Assembly: GCA_964467615.1 (NCBI GenBank)
Contig: CAYXRK010000218.1
Coordinates: 1-7,377 of the forward strand
Origin: CAYXRK01 sp964467615
GTDB lineage: Bacteria; Hydrogenedentota; Hydrogenedentia; Hydrogenedentales; GCA-2746185
DNA length: 7,377 nucleotides
Reading direction: 5' to 3'
Each line of letters begins with the position of its first letter. Positions within the stretch are counted from its first letter, which is position 1. Below the pieces are notes generated by a model that worked only from the letters and a program-made list of their open reading frames with translations, did no database searches and was not told the origin of the DNA. A program made the translations under genes and the position numbers. This document shows positions 1 to 6,069 of the stretch, piece by piece.

Positions 1-274
1 ATGCCTGCAACGCGAGCGCGTTGATCACGGTCGCCAACATGCCCATGTAGTCGCCGGTGGGCTTGTCCAGGCCCGCGCCTTCGCCGTCGTTTCCGCGAAA
101 GATATTGCCGCCGCCCACGACCAGGCCCACTTGCACGCCCATGTCGCACACCTGCTTAACTTCGTCGCAGAACCGGCCAATTGTGTCGAAGTCAATGCCG
201 CCGCCGCCGCGATTGCCCTGAAGGGCCTCGCCGCTCAGTTTGAGCAAAATGCGCTTATACGTCTTCGAAGACAA
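1..274 (-). CDS. pyrH: UMP kinase, N-terminal part (runs off left edge)
   Basis: Cytoplasmic UMP kinase phosphorylates UMP to UDP with ATP, an essential pyrimidine nucleotide step. About 91 residues are present; the C-terminal part lies outside the window. Seen: the amino-acid-kinase-fold start YKRILLKLSGEAL, the glycine-rich GLVVGGGNIFRG, and GDYMGMLATVINALALQ, a hallmark of bacterial PyrH. The start is inferred as TTG (272-274), giving MSSKTYKRILLKLSGEAL. No ATG is possible upstream because the tsf stop TAG (281-283) is in the same frame only two codons earlier. A purine-rich AAGGGA stretch lies upstream, inside the end of tsf. The 6-base gap implies cotranscription and probably translational coupling with tsf. 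The rpsB-tsf-pyrH order is widespread in bacteria and normally continues into frr. Assignment is near certain; the exact start is less so. Confidence 0.95.
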   Translation of the reverse strand, partial: MSSKTYKRILLKLSGEALQGNRGGGGIDFDTIGRFCDEVKQVCDMGVQVGLVVGGGNIFRGNDGEGAGLDKPTGDYMGMLATVINALALQA

Positions 275-280
275 TCGCGC

Positions 281-946
281 CTAGTTTCCCTTCGCCGCCG
301 CGACCGCGGCCGCCACTTCCTCGGCCAAGTTCGATTGTTTCTTCTCGATGCCCTCGCCCAACTGATACCGCACAAAGCGGCGGATGTCCACCTTCTCGCC
401 GACTTTTCCGCTGAGCTCCTTCATCAGGGATTCAATCGTAACGTCCGGGTTCTTGACGAATTTCTGTTCGAGCAAGCAATTGTCCTCGTAGAACTTGTTC
501 ATCTTGCCGTCCGCGATCTTGTCGACGATATTCGCGGGTTTGCCGCTATGGAGCGCCTGCTTGCGGTATATGGACTTCTCTTCCTCGAGTACGTCGGCCG
601 TTACCTCGTTGCGGCGCACCCAACGCGGCGCGGTGGAACAGATTTGAAGGCAGACATCTTTAATGAATTCCTGGAACGGCTCACCCTTGGCAACGAAGTC
701 CGTCTCGCAATTCACCTCGACGAGCACGCCGATCTTGCCGCCCATGTGAATGTACGACGCGACTGCGCCCTCGGCCGCCGTGCGCGAATCGCGCTTTGCC
801 GCGCTGGCAATGCCTTTTTCGCGCAGCCACTTCGCCGCGCCCTCGAAATTGCCCTTCGTCTCTCCGAGGGCCTTCTTGCAATCCATCATGCCCGCACCGG
901 TCCTCTCGCGCAGGTCTTTTACGATCTGGGCTGTAATCTCAGCCAT
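281..946 (-). CDS. tsf: Elongation factor Ts, short form
   Basis: EF-Ts is the guanine-nucleotide exchange factor that recycles EF-Tu-GDP in the cytoplasm. The 221-aa product has an N-terminal UBA-like domain (about residues 4-40, with LRERTGAGMMDCKKAL), then the family signature GVLVEVNCETDFVAK with the EF-Tu-contacting TDFV at 82-85. A C-terminal part ends in FVRYQLGEGIEKK (191-203) and an alanine-rich tail. E. coli EF-Ts is about 283 aa, so this is a compact version with a reduced second core subdomain, as in other bacteria with roughly 200-aa EF-Ts. The ATG start matches the family N-terminus (MAEITAQIVKDLRERTGAGM). AGGAG at 959-963 lies 12 bases upstream, a rather long spacing. It sits 125 bases after rpsB and 6 bases before pyrH in the same operon. 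Confidence 0.97.
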   Translation of the reverse strand: MAEITAQIVKDLRERTGAGMMDCKKALGETKGNFEGAAKWLREKGIASAAKRDSRTAAEGAVASYIHMGGKIGVLVEVNCETDFVAKGEPFQEFIKDVCLQICSTAPRWVRRNEVTADVLEEEKSIYRKQALHSGKPANIVDKIADGKMNKFYEDNCLLEQKFVKNPDVTIESLMKELSGKVGEKVDIRRFVRYQLGEGIEKKQSNLAEEVAAAVAAAKGN

Positions 947-1024
947 GGTCTTTGCACACTCCTATGAACGTCCACATGTAACCAAAGCACTCAAGAATGG
1001 CCGCACGAACGCGACTTGATACGT

Positions 1025-1068
1025 TTCGCTCAAACCGTGGCCCCGATTGGGCACGGCATAACAGCGAA
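1025..1068 (-). promoter_or_regulatory. Compound hairpin between rpsB and tsf
   Basis: Starting three bases after the rpsB stop, the transcript can form an outer stem TTCGCT (1063-1068) with AGCGAA (1025-1030). It encloses an inner stem CCGTGCCC (1049-1056) with GGG-C-CACGG (1035-1043, one bulged base) around the loop AATCG. No U-tract follows, so a strong intrinsic terminator is unlikely. A partial attenuator, an RNA processing site or a 3' stabilising structure that sets the S2:EF-Ts ratio would fit. In E. coli partial termination between rpsB and tsf is known; extending that to this site is inference. Pairing was assessed by eye only. Confidence 0.4.
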
Positions 1069-1071
1069 GGA

Positions 1072-1944
1072 CTAGTCTTCGTCCCCGGCGACGGCAGCCG
1101 CAACCGCTTCGACCGGCCCAGCCGCTTCGGAGGGCGCTTCATCCGCTTCCGGGCTGTCTTCGGCGAACTTCTGGCGCTGCTTGGTAAGCTTGCCCGTGCG
1201 CGCCGCCTGTTCCTTGATTGTGGCGCGTTGTTGCGCCTCTTCCTCGAAACGGTTCTTCTCGTATTGCGTCTTGCCGTCGATCGTCGCGTCGGCCATCAGT
1301 CTGCAAAAAAGCGAAATGGCGCGAATCGCGTCGTCGTTTCCTGGTACCGGAATTGAAACCGCGTCGGGATCGGCATTGGTGTCCACGATTCCAATGCACG
1401 GGATGTTCAAACGCTTCGCCTCGGCCACGGCGATGTCCTCGCGCACCGTGTCGATCACGAACATGACAGCCGGCACGCCGTCCATCTTCTTGATGCCGGA
1501 AAGATTTTTCTCGAGCTTCTCGCGGTCTTTGCGCAGGCCGATGCGTTCCTTCTTGCCGTACTGCTCGATGCGCCCGCTGGCCTCGAGGTCCTCGAGACGG
1601 TGTAGCTTCGCGATGCTTTTCTGAATCGTCTGCCAGTTGGTCAGCGTGCCGCCGAGCCAGCGTTGGGTCACAAAGTACTCGCCGCAACGCTGCGCCTCGC
1701 GCTCCACCGCTTCCTTCGCCTGCTTCTTCGTGCCGACAAACAGGACTTGCCCGCCGGCCGCCGCCGCGTCGCGCACGGCGGTATACGCCTTTTGCAGTTG
1801 GCGCATCGTCTTCTGAAGATCGACGATATAAATGCCGTGACGCTCGCCGAAAATAAACCGCGCCATCTTCGGGTTCCAACGGCGCGTCTGGTGCCCGAAG
1901 TGGATGCCTGCCTCGAGCAGGTCCCTCATCGTAATCGAAGCCAT
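1072..1944 (-). CDS. rpsB: 30S ribosomal protein S2, with extended C-terminal tail
   Basis: S2 is a structural protein of the small ribosomal subunit, bound at the head-body junction and needed for S1 association and initiation. The 290-aa product opens with MRDLLEAGIHFGHQTRRWNPKM, continues with the S2 signature around GIYIVDLQKTM (38-47) and FVGTKKQAKEAV (69-80), and carries PAVMFVIDTVRED and VDTNADPDAVSIPVPGNDDA (187-206). E. coli S2 is 241 aa. Residues from about 225 on form an extension, first charged (EKNRFEEEAQQR, KLTKQRQKF), then acidic and alanine-rich to the end. The ATG start is supported by AAGGAG at 1952-1957 with 7-base spacing and by alignment to the family N-terminus. It is the first gene of the rpsB-tsf-pyrH operon, with a candidate promoter at 2056-2085 and a foldable leader. 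Confidence 0.98.
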   Translation of the reverse strand: MASITMRDLLEAGIHFGHQTRRWNPKMARFIFGERHGIYIVDLQKTMRQLQKAYTAVRDAAAAGGQVLFVGTKKQAKEAVEREAQRCGEYFVTQRWLGGTLTNWQTIQKSIAKLHRLEDLEASGRIEQYGKKERIGLRKDREKLEKNLSGIKKMDGVPAVMFVIDTVREDIAVAEAKRLNIPCIGIVDTNADPDAVSIPVPGNDDAIRAISLFCRLMADATIDGKTQYEKNRFEEEAQQRATIKEQAARTGKLTKQRQKFAEDSPEADEAPSEAAGPVEAVAAAVAGDED

Positions 1945-1980
1945 GCCTTCACTCCTTTTCGGGTTGTTATCGTCGGGGCA

Positions 1981-2019
1981 CGCGGAACTGATCCCTGTCT
2001 CGGGACACCCGGATCCGCG
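1981..2019 (-). promoter_or_regulatory. Nested hairpin in the rpsB mRNA leader
   Basis: On the rpsB strand the leader can fold as three stacked stems. CGCGG (2015-2019) pairs with CCGCG (1981-1985). ATCC (2011-2014) pairs with GGAT (1991-1994). TGTC (2004-2007) pairs with GACA (1996-1999) around a CCGA tetraloop. Asymmetric internal loops separate the stems. It ends 36 bases before the rpsB start codon. S2 is known to repress its own operon through the rpsB leader in E. coli, and several bacterial lineages have rpsB leader motifs. That this hairpin does so here is inference; it does not obviously match a motif I can name. Confidence 0.4.
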
Positions 2020-2055
2020 TCAGGCCTATCACCCCTGCGAGATTAGAAGCGCGGA

Positions 2056-2085
2056 AGCATAGCAAATGTCCCCGCCCGCGGACAA
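2056..2085 (-). promoter_or_regulatory. Candidate rpsB promoter (-35 TTGTCC, -10 TATGCT)
   Basis: Reading toward rpsB, TTGTCC (2080-2085) and TATGCT (2056-2061) are separated by 18 bases, each matching 4 of 6 sigma-70 consensus positions. Transcription from here would give a leader of roughly 105 bases that includes the nested hairpin. A short inverted repeat, TGTCC (2067-2071) with GGACA (2080-2084), overlaps the -35 box and spacer and could be a regulator site. Identified by eye; the lineage's sigma factor preferences are unknown. Confidence 0.4.
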
Positions 2086-2145
2086 AGAGGATTTCCTTGT
2101 CACAATTGCCTCCGCCATCGGGATGTGCATACTTTGTTCCAAAAG

Positions 2146-2162
2146 GGGCTATAGAATAGCCC
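2146..2162 (+). promoter_or_regulatory. Palindromic operator/-10 region of the vapBC-type operon
   Basis: GGGCTAT-AGA-ATAGCCC is a perfect 7-bp inverted repeat centred 27 bases before the antitoxin ATG. It contains TAGAAT (2152-2157), a good -10 box, so a bound repressor would block RNA polymerase directly. I see no good -35 partner. Ribbon-helix-helix antitoxins of VapBC/FitAB modules repress their own promoter by binding such palindromes, alone or with the toxin. The position and symmetry are seen; binding is inferred. Confidence 0.55.
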
Positions 2163-2180
2163 TGATTCCGGAGACGTTAC

Positions 2181-2423
2181 ATGCCCTCCCTGACGATTGA
2201 GAACTTTCCCGAAGATCTCTACGCAATCCTAACGGACAGCGCGAAATTGCATCGTCGCAGTCTGGACGGAGAAGCCATCGCGTGTCTAAAACATGCGCTA
2301 TCCGAGAAGAAGTTGGATGTGGAAGCTTTCCTGGAGCGGGCGGATGAAATTCGGAATAGTTTGAACGTATCGCCGCTTACCGAGGAATTCATGAGGGATG
2401 CGAGGGAATGGGGAAGACCGTGA
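2181..2423 (+). CDS. FitA/VapB-like ribbon-helix-helix antitoxin
   Basis: This 80-aa cytoplasmic protein would neutralise the toxin encoded just downstream and repress the operon. The N-terminus SLTIENFPEDLYAILTDSAK is the pattern of an Arc/MetJ-type ribbon-helix-helix fold. There is a beta strand (3-9) for DNA contact, a helix opened by PED (10-12), a turn with RRS (25-27), then a second helix LDGEAIACLKHAL (28-40). Residues 41-80 are charged (FLERADEIRNS, EEFMRDAREWG) and probably form the toxin-binding arm that fills the PIN active site. GGAG (2170-2173) lies 7 bases before the ATG. It overlaps the toxin gene by 16 bases if that gene starts at 2408. G+C is visibly lower than in the flanking core genes. 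The class is confident; the choice between VapB and FitA naming is not. Confidence 0.88.
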   Translation: MPSLTIENFPEDLYAILTDSAKLHRRSLDGEAIACLKHALSEKKLDVEAFLERADEIRNSLNVSPLTEEFMRDAREWGRP

Positions 2424-2824
2424 TCGTCGTTGACACGAATGTTATTGCGTCACTGTTCATTTCCGGCCCCGAAACTCTCAACGCCAAGTGTGTCCTTCAG
2501 CGTGACTCGGAGTGGTCAGCGCCGCTCCTGTGGCGAAGCGAGATGCAAAATGTTCTCTCCAAGTACATGCGCAGGGATGGCATGGCAATCGAGAAGGCGG
2601 TGGGAATCATGCAAAACTCCAGAACTTTACCTGGTCCAAGAGAATATGAATCTTCGCCAGAAAGTGTACTGGGTCTGGTCGCATCCTCGTCGTGTTCCGC
2701 GTACGACTGCGAATTCGTCGCGCTGGCTCAGCAACTCGAAGTTCCACTGGTTACGGCCGACATCCGTATCCTTCGCGATTTCCCCGGCATCGTTGTCGCG
2801 CTGAGAGAATTCGCGCGCCGGTAG
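2408..2824 (+). CDS. vapC: PIN-domain ribonuclease toxin (VapC/FitB type)
   Basis: Toxins of this family are Mg2+/Mn2+-dependent RNases that typically cut tRNA or rRNA when the antitoxin is lost. The 138-aa protein shows the four acidic PIN residues in order: D9 in VVDTNVI, E45 in RSEMQNVL, D100 in SAYDCEFVALA, and D118 in LVTADIRIL. The full complement suggests an active enzyme. The target RNA cannot be read from sequence. Two starts are possible. ATG at 2408 gives MGKTVIVVDTN, with a purine-rich GAGGGA close upstream. An in-frame GTG at 2420 gives a 4-base GTGA overlap with the antitoxin stop and GGGGA 5 bases upstream. Either way the genes are translationally coupled. The stop at 2822-2824 is followed by a 98-base gap before the next gene. 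Confidence 0.92.
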   Translation: MGKTVIVVDTNVIASLFISGPETLNAKCVLQRDSEWSAPLLWRSEMQNVLSKYMRRDGMAIEKAVGIMQNSRTLPGPREYESSPESVLGLVASSSCSAYDCEFVALAQQLEVPLVTADIRILRDFPGIVVALREFARR

Positions 2825-2922
2825 TCACAGTTCGAAATGATTGATGCGCCGGGCCTTCTGATCCACGTAGTATGAAATCGTTGCGGGCGTCATAATCGGC
2901 ACCCAGTTCATGGGAGGATCAA
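2825..2922. other. Short gap with a 28-codon reverse open frame
   Basis: The 98 bases between the toxin and the first hydrolase hold the hydrolase ribosome binding site (GGAGG, 2913-2917, 5 bases before ATG). On the minus strand a 28-codon open frame from ATG at 2909-2911 to TGA at 2825-2827 abuts the toxin stop. Its end, ISYYVDQKARRINHFEL, looks protein-like, but I do not recognise it and there is no purine-rich site before its ATG. It may be a remnant of a lost gene or chance. No terminator is evident in the gap. Confidence 0.2.
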
Positions 2923-3933
2923 ATGAGATCGCGGCTCCTTACAGTTTCGTGCTCGTTCATGTGCGCGCTCACGGGACTCGCCGAACAACCCGTGCGCGAA
3001 AATGGCACGTTCCCCGAGGATTGGGAATTCAATCTGCCGCCCGGCGTCACGACGCACGACGTGACGTACTACAGCGACGAGACCCCTTGCTTCGCTCGCC
3101 TCTTCTTTCCGCCGGACTTCGACGCCAACGGCAAGACCCCGGGCGTAGTCCTCGGCCACGGATTCGGCGGAATGCACCACGGCATCGACAAGTACGGCGC
3201 GTACTTCGCCTCGCGCGGACTCGTCGCGATGACCATCGACTATCGCGGCTGGGGCTTCAGCGACGCCCTCGTTACGCTGCTCGACCCCACTGTGGACGTC
3301 ACGACGGACGATCAGCGCACCACTATCATCGAGGATGCCCAAGTCGAGGTTCGCCGCACGCGCCTCATCTCGATGAATCAAGTCGAGGACTATCGCAACG
3401 CGATCTCGTACTTACAGGGCGAGCCCGGCGTCGACCGCGATCGCATCGGCACCTGGGGTTCCAGCCATTCCGGCGGCCACCAAGTCGTATTGGCAGCGAC
3501 CGACGCGCGCGTCAAGGCCGCCGTGGCGCAGGTTCCCGCGATCGGCGGAAACGGTCAGCCGAAGACGCCCCCGGTGCTCCGTGGGCCGATGTTGGAGGAA
3601 GCGATTAACCAGGCGCGGACAAACCACGCGACCGAAGCATTGCGCGGGTTTTCGTGGCGGCTCATGCACGAGAACATTCCATTCAACAACGGCTACCGTC
3701 CGTTTCAATACGTCGAACGGGTACCGGAAACGACCGCAATCCTGTTCATCGTCGCGCAGAACGAGGAATTGGTGAACAACCAAGAGCACTCGTACGGCGC
3801 CTCTAAGCTCCTCAAAGGCCCGACAAAAGTCATCGAGGTCCCCGGCATCACGCACTTCCAAATGTATTCGTTCGAGGCGTTCGAGATCAGTTCGAAGGCC
3901 GCAGCCGACTGGTTTCTTGAGCATCTGAAGTAG
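2923..3933 (+). CDS. Exported alpha/beta hydrolase (esterase/peptidase-like), copy 1
   Basis: A 336-aa protein predicted to be exported: Arg-containing start MRSRLLTVSC, hydrophobic stretch to about residue 20, likely cut near GLA-EQ. The mature part has an alpha/beta-hydrolase layout. LFFPPDF and TPGVVLGHGFGG (72-83) carry the oxyanion region. VAMTIDYRGWGFSD (101-114) follows. The nucleophile elbow IGTWGSSHSGGH (175-186) fits G-x-S-x-x-G, as in Xaa-Pro peptidase (S15)/cocaine-esterase-like enzymes, making S181 the likely nucleophile. LFIVAQNEEL (274-283) would carry the acid, and PGITHF (307-312) the catalytic H311. The acid seems to be Glu (281 or 282) rather than the more usual Asp. The substrate is unknown; an ester or short peptide is plausible, and dienelactone-hydrolase-like relatives are an alternative. 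GGAGG lies 5 bases upstream. The next gene is a paralogue 48 bases on, so they are probably cotranscribed. Confidence 0.85.
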   Translation: MRSRLLTVSCSFMCALTGLAEQPVRENGTFPEDWEFNLPPGVTTHDVTYYSDETPCFARLFFPPDFDANGKTPGVVLGHGFGGMHHGIDKYGAYFASRGLVAMTIDYRGWGFSDALVTLLDPTVDVTTDDQRTTIIEDAQVEVRRTRLISMNQVEDYRNAISYLQGEPGVDRDRIGTWGSSHSGGHQVVLAATDARVKAAVAQVPAIGGNGQPKTPPVLRGPMLEEAINQARTNHATEALRGFSWRLMHENIPFNNGYRPFQYVERVPETTAILFIVAQNEELVNNQEHSYGASKLLKGPTKVIEVPGITHFQMYSFEAFEISSKAAADWFLEHLK

Positions 3934-3981
3934 CCGTAACAATGTTCAATCCGACTTTCATTCATCGTCGAGGATTCGCTC

Positions 3982-4995
3982 ATGCGTGTTAAATCAATCG
4001 TCGCCCTATCCGCCCTGGTCTTTACCGCTCTTGCCGCCAACGGCCAAGTCAAAAGCGGTCTCACCCCCGAAGACAACGCTTACACGCTCGGCGACGGCAT
4101 CCGCACAAAGGTGATCACGTTCTACAGCGAGGGCGTCGCCTGCTGGGGGAAGATATTCTTTCCCAAAGACTTCGCCGAAACTGACTCTCGATCCGGCATC
4201 GTGCTTGCCCAAGGTTGGACGGGCACGCACGTCTCGATCGAGAAGTACGCCAACCGCTTCGCCGAGCGCGGCCTCATCGCAATGGTCATCGACTATCGCG
4301 GTTGGGGCGACAGCAACGGCTTCATTACCCTGGCGGAGCCGGTGCGTTCGGACGATCAAAAGCGCCGCGTCCAGGCGACCGCGGACGTGCAAATCAAACG
4401 CACGCGCCTGCTCCCAATGAAGCAAGTCGAGGACTATCGTAACGCGATCTCGTTCATCCAGGGAGAACCAGGCGTCGATCCGGACCGCATCGGAATTTGG
4501 GGATCGAGCTTCGCGGGCGGCCACGTCGTCACGGTCGCGGCGCTCGATACACGTGTCAAGGCCGCCGTCGGCCAAGTCCCCGCGATCACCGGGAAGGACG
4601 TGCCCCGGACGCCCCGCCCCTGGCCCAAGGACGTGCTCGAGCGCGCCATCGAACGGGCCCGGACGTGCAAACAGGGCGAGTTCCGCACCGGGTTCTCGAC
4701 GCCCCGCATGGTCGATCTCGAGACGAACGAGAAAACGTTCGAGTACATGCCCTACCATTATCTCGAAATGGTGCCCGAAACGACGGCGCTGCTCTTCATC
4801 GGGGCGGAGAATGAGGAACTCTACGGCCCGACCAAAAACAAGGACCGCGGCGAGGCCGCCGCCGTCGAACACAAGGGTCCGGCGAAGTACATCGAGTTAC
4901 CCGGCATCACCCACTTCGAGGCCTACATCGGCGAGGCCTTCGAGACTGCGTCAAACGCCGCCGCCGACTGGTTCCTCGAGCACCTCAAGAAGTAG
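3982..4995 (+). CDS. Exported alpha/beta hydrolase (esterase/peptidase-like), copy 2
   Basis: A 337-aa paralogue of the preceding gene, collinear over its whole length. Signal peptide MRVKSIVALSALVFTALA, with likely cleavage at ALA-AN (18/19). Shared blocks: GIVLAQGWTG (72-81), IAMVIDYRGWGDS (99-111), elbow IGIWGSSFAGGH (170-181; nucleophile S176), LFIGAENEEL (271-280; acid E278 or E279), PGITHF (307-312; H311) and a C-terminal AADWFLEHLKK. In the oxyanion region copy 1 has HGFGG while this copy has QGWTG, and the elbow is SFA instead of SHS, so substrate preference may differ. It also has a lysine-rich insert around 283-299 (PTKNKDRGEAAAVEHKG). GAGGA (3970-3974) lies 7 bases before ATG. The protein probably acts in the periplasm or outside the cell. 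The substrate is unknown; the family is confident only to the superfamily level. Confidence 0.85.
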   Translation: MRVKSIVALSALVFTALAANGQVKSGLTPEDNAYTLGDGIRTKVITFYSEGVACWGKIFFPKDFAETDSRSGIVLAQGWTGTHVSIEKYANRFAERGLIAMVIDYRGWGDSNGFITLAEPVRSDDQKRRVQATADVQIKRTRLLPMKQVEDYRNAISFIQGEPGVDPDRIGIWGSSFAGGHVVTVAALDTRVKAAVGQVPAITGKDVPRTPRPWPKDVLERAIERARTCKQGEFRTGFSTPRMVDLETNEKTFEYMPYHYLEMVPETTALLFIGAENEELYGPTKNKDRGEAAAVEHKGPAKYIELPGITHFEAYIGEAFETASNAAADWFLEHLKK

Positions 4996-5073
4996 GGCCG
5001 CCGCACGCGCACACAATCTCGTTCGTGATACCCTCTTAACGTTTACTCTTCTCAAAGAGGCTTTCCTTTCTCC

Positions 5074-6054
5074 ATGCCCAAAACGCAATTCATCGGCACA
5101 GGTTCGCACTTGCCCGATCAAGTCCTGACCAACGCCGATATCGAGAAACTCTGCGACACCACCGATGAGTGGATCCAAAAGCGCACCGGCATCAAGCAGC
5201 GTCACGCCGCGCCTGACGGCATGGGCAGTTCGGACCTCGGCACCCCCGCCGCGCGTAAGGCCCTCGAGCAGGCCGGCGTAGAGGCGAAAGACGTCGACGC
5301 CGTCATCTGCTGCACGGTGACGCCCGATCAAGTCGCCCCCGCGACCGCCATCATCATTCAGGCCAACATCGGCGCGGACAACGCCTGCGCCTTCGATCTC
5401 AACGCCGCTTGCTCCGGATTTCTCTACGGCATCGCGAGCGCGAACGGCATGATCGAAACGGGCCTATACCGCACGGTCCTTCTTATCGGCGCGGAAACGA
5501 CCACGCGCCTTCTGAACTGGGCCAACCGCGACACCGCTGTTCTCTTTGCCGACGGCGCAGGCGCCGCCGTATTGCGCGCGTCGGACACCGAAGGCGGCGT
5601 CCTTTCGATGCACCTCGGCGCGGATGGCCGCGACCAAAGCGTCCTCAGCTTGCCCGAAGGCGGCTTCAAGTTTCGCCCGACTCCCGAGCACCTCGCCGCG
5701 AATCCGTTTCATATCCTGATGAACGGACCGGAATTGTTTAAGCGCGCCGTCATGAAGTTCGAAGAGTCGGCGCGTATCGTCCTGGAAAAGGCCGGCCTTG
5801 GTGTCGACGACATCGCCCTCTTCGTGCCGCACCAGGCGAACATCCGCATCATCGACGCCGCCTGCCGCAAACTCGGCCTCGGCATGGATCGCGTTGCGAT
5901 CAATTTGGACCGCGTCGGAAACACTGTCGCCGCGAGCATCCCCATCGCGCTGGACGAGGCCCACCGCGCCGGGCGCATAAAGCGCGGTGACTACGTCCTC
6001 TTCGCCGGGTTCGGCGCGGGCCTGACCTGGGGCGCTGCGGTCGTTCGCTGGTAG
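5074..6054 (+). CDS. fabH: Beta-ketoacyl-ACP synthase III
   Basis: FabH starts type II fatty acid synthesis in the cytoplasm by condensing an acyl-CoA (acetyl-CoA or a branched primer) with malonyl-ACP to give a 3-ketoacyl-ACP. The 326-aa length is typical. Seen: N-terminal FIGTGSHLPDQVLTNADIEK, DEWIQKRTGI (31-40, CoA-binding Trp and Arg), active-site C113 in DLNAACSGFLYG, H253 in VPHQANIRI (with the ACP-docking region) and N283 in VGNTVAAS, giving the full Cys-His-Asn triad. The end, FAGFGAGLTWGAAVVRW, matches the family. Primer choice cannot be read reliably. AGAGG (5056-5060) is 13 bases before the ATG, so the ribosome site is weak. It overlaps a small stem CTCTT/AAGAG (5046-5059) that could hide it. 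fabB follows after 15 bases. Confidence 0.95.
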   Translation: MPKTQFIGTGSHLPDQVLTNADIEKLCDTTDEWIQKRTGIKQRHAAPDGMGSSDLGTPAARKALEQAGVEAKDVDAVICCTVTPDQVAPATAIIIQANIGADNACAFDLNAACSGFLYGIASANGMIETGLYRTVLLIGAETTTRLLNWANRDTAVLFADGAGAAVLRASDTEGGVLSMHLGADGRDQSVLSLPEGGFKFRPTPEHLAANPFHILMNGPELFKRAVMKFEESARIVLEKAGLGVDDIALFVPHQANIRIIDAACRKLGLGMDRVAINLDRVGNTVAASIPIALDEAHRAGRIKRGDYVLFAGFGAGLTWGAAVVRW

Positions 6055-6069
6055 CGCGCTATCCTTCCT

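Noticed and set aside
131..967. Long plus-strand open frame (278 codons) opposite tsf and pyrH
   Set aside because: It is antisense to two unmistakable genes, its translation is Arg/Ala/Leu-rich with no family motif, and such frames are common opposite high-GC genes.
1663..2046. 127-codon plus-strand frame across the rpsB start and leader
   Set aside because: Mostly antisense to the S2 N-terminus and no domain recognisable; the gap is better explained by rpsB promoter and leader.
2932..2968. Possible lipoprotein signal in the first hydrolase (Cys at residues 10 and 14)
   Set aside because: Neither LTVSC nor SFMC fits the lipobox [LVI]-[ASTVI]-[GAS]-C (wrong residue at -3), so an ordinary signal peptide is preferred.
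4006..4872. 288-codon minus-strand open frame opposite the second hydrolase
   Set aside because: Lies fully inside a gene with clear signal peptide and catalytic motifs; its product is a compositional shadow (Asp/Arg/Val-rich) with no recognisable domain.
4996..5073. Possible promoter upstream of fabH
   Set aside because: The AT-richer stretch around 5022-5050 offers only poor -35 and -10 matches; not strong enough to list.
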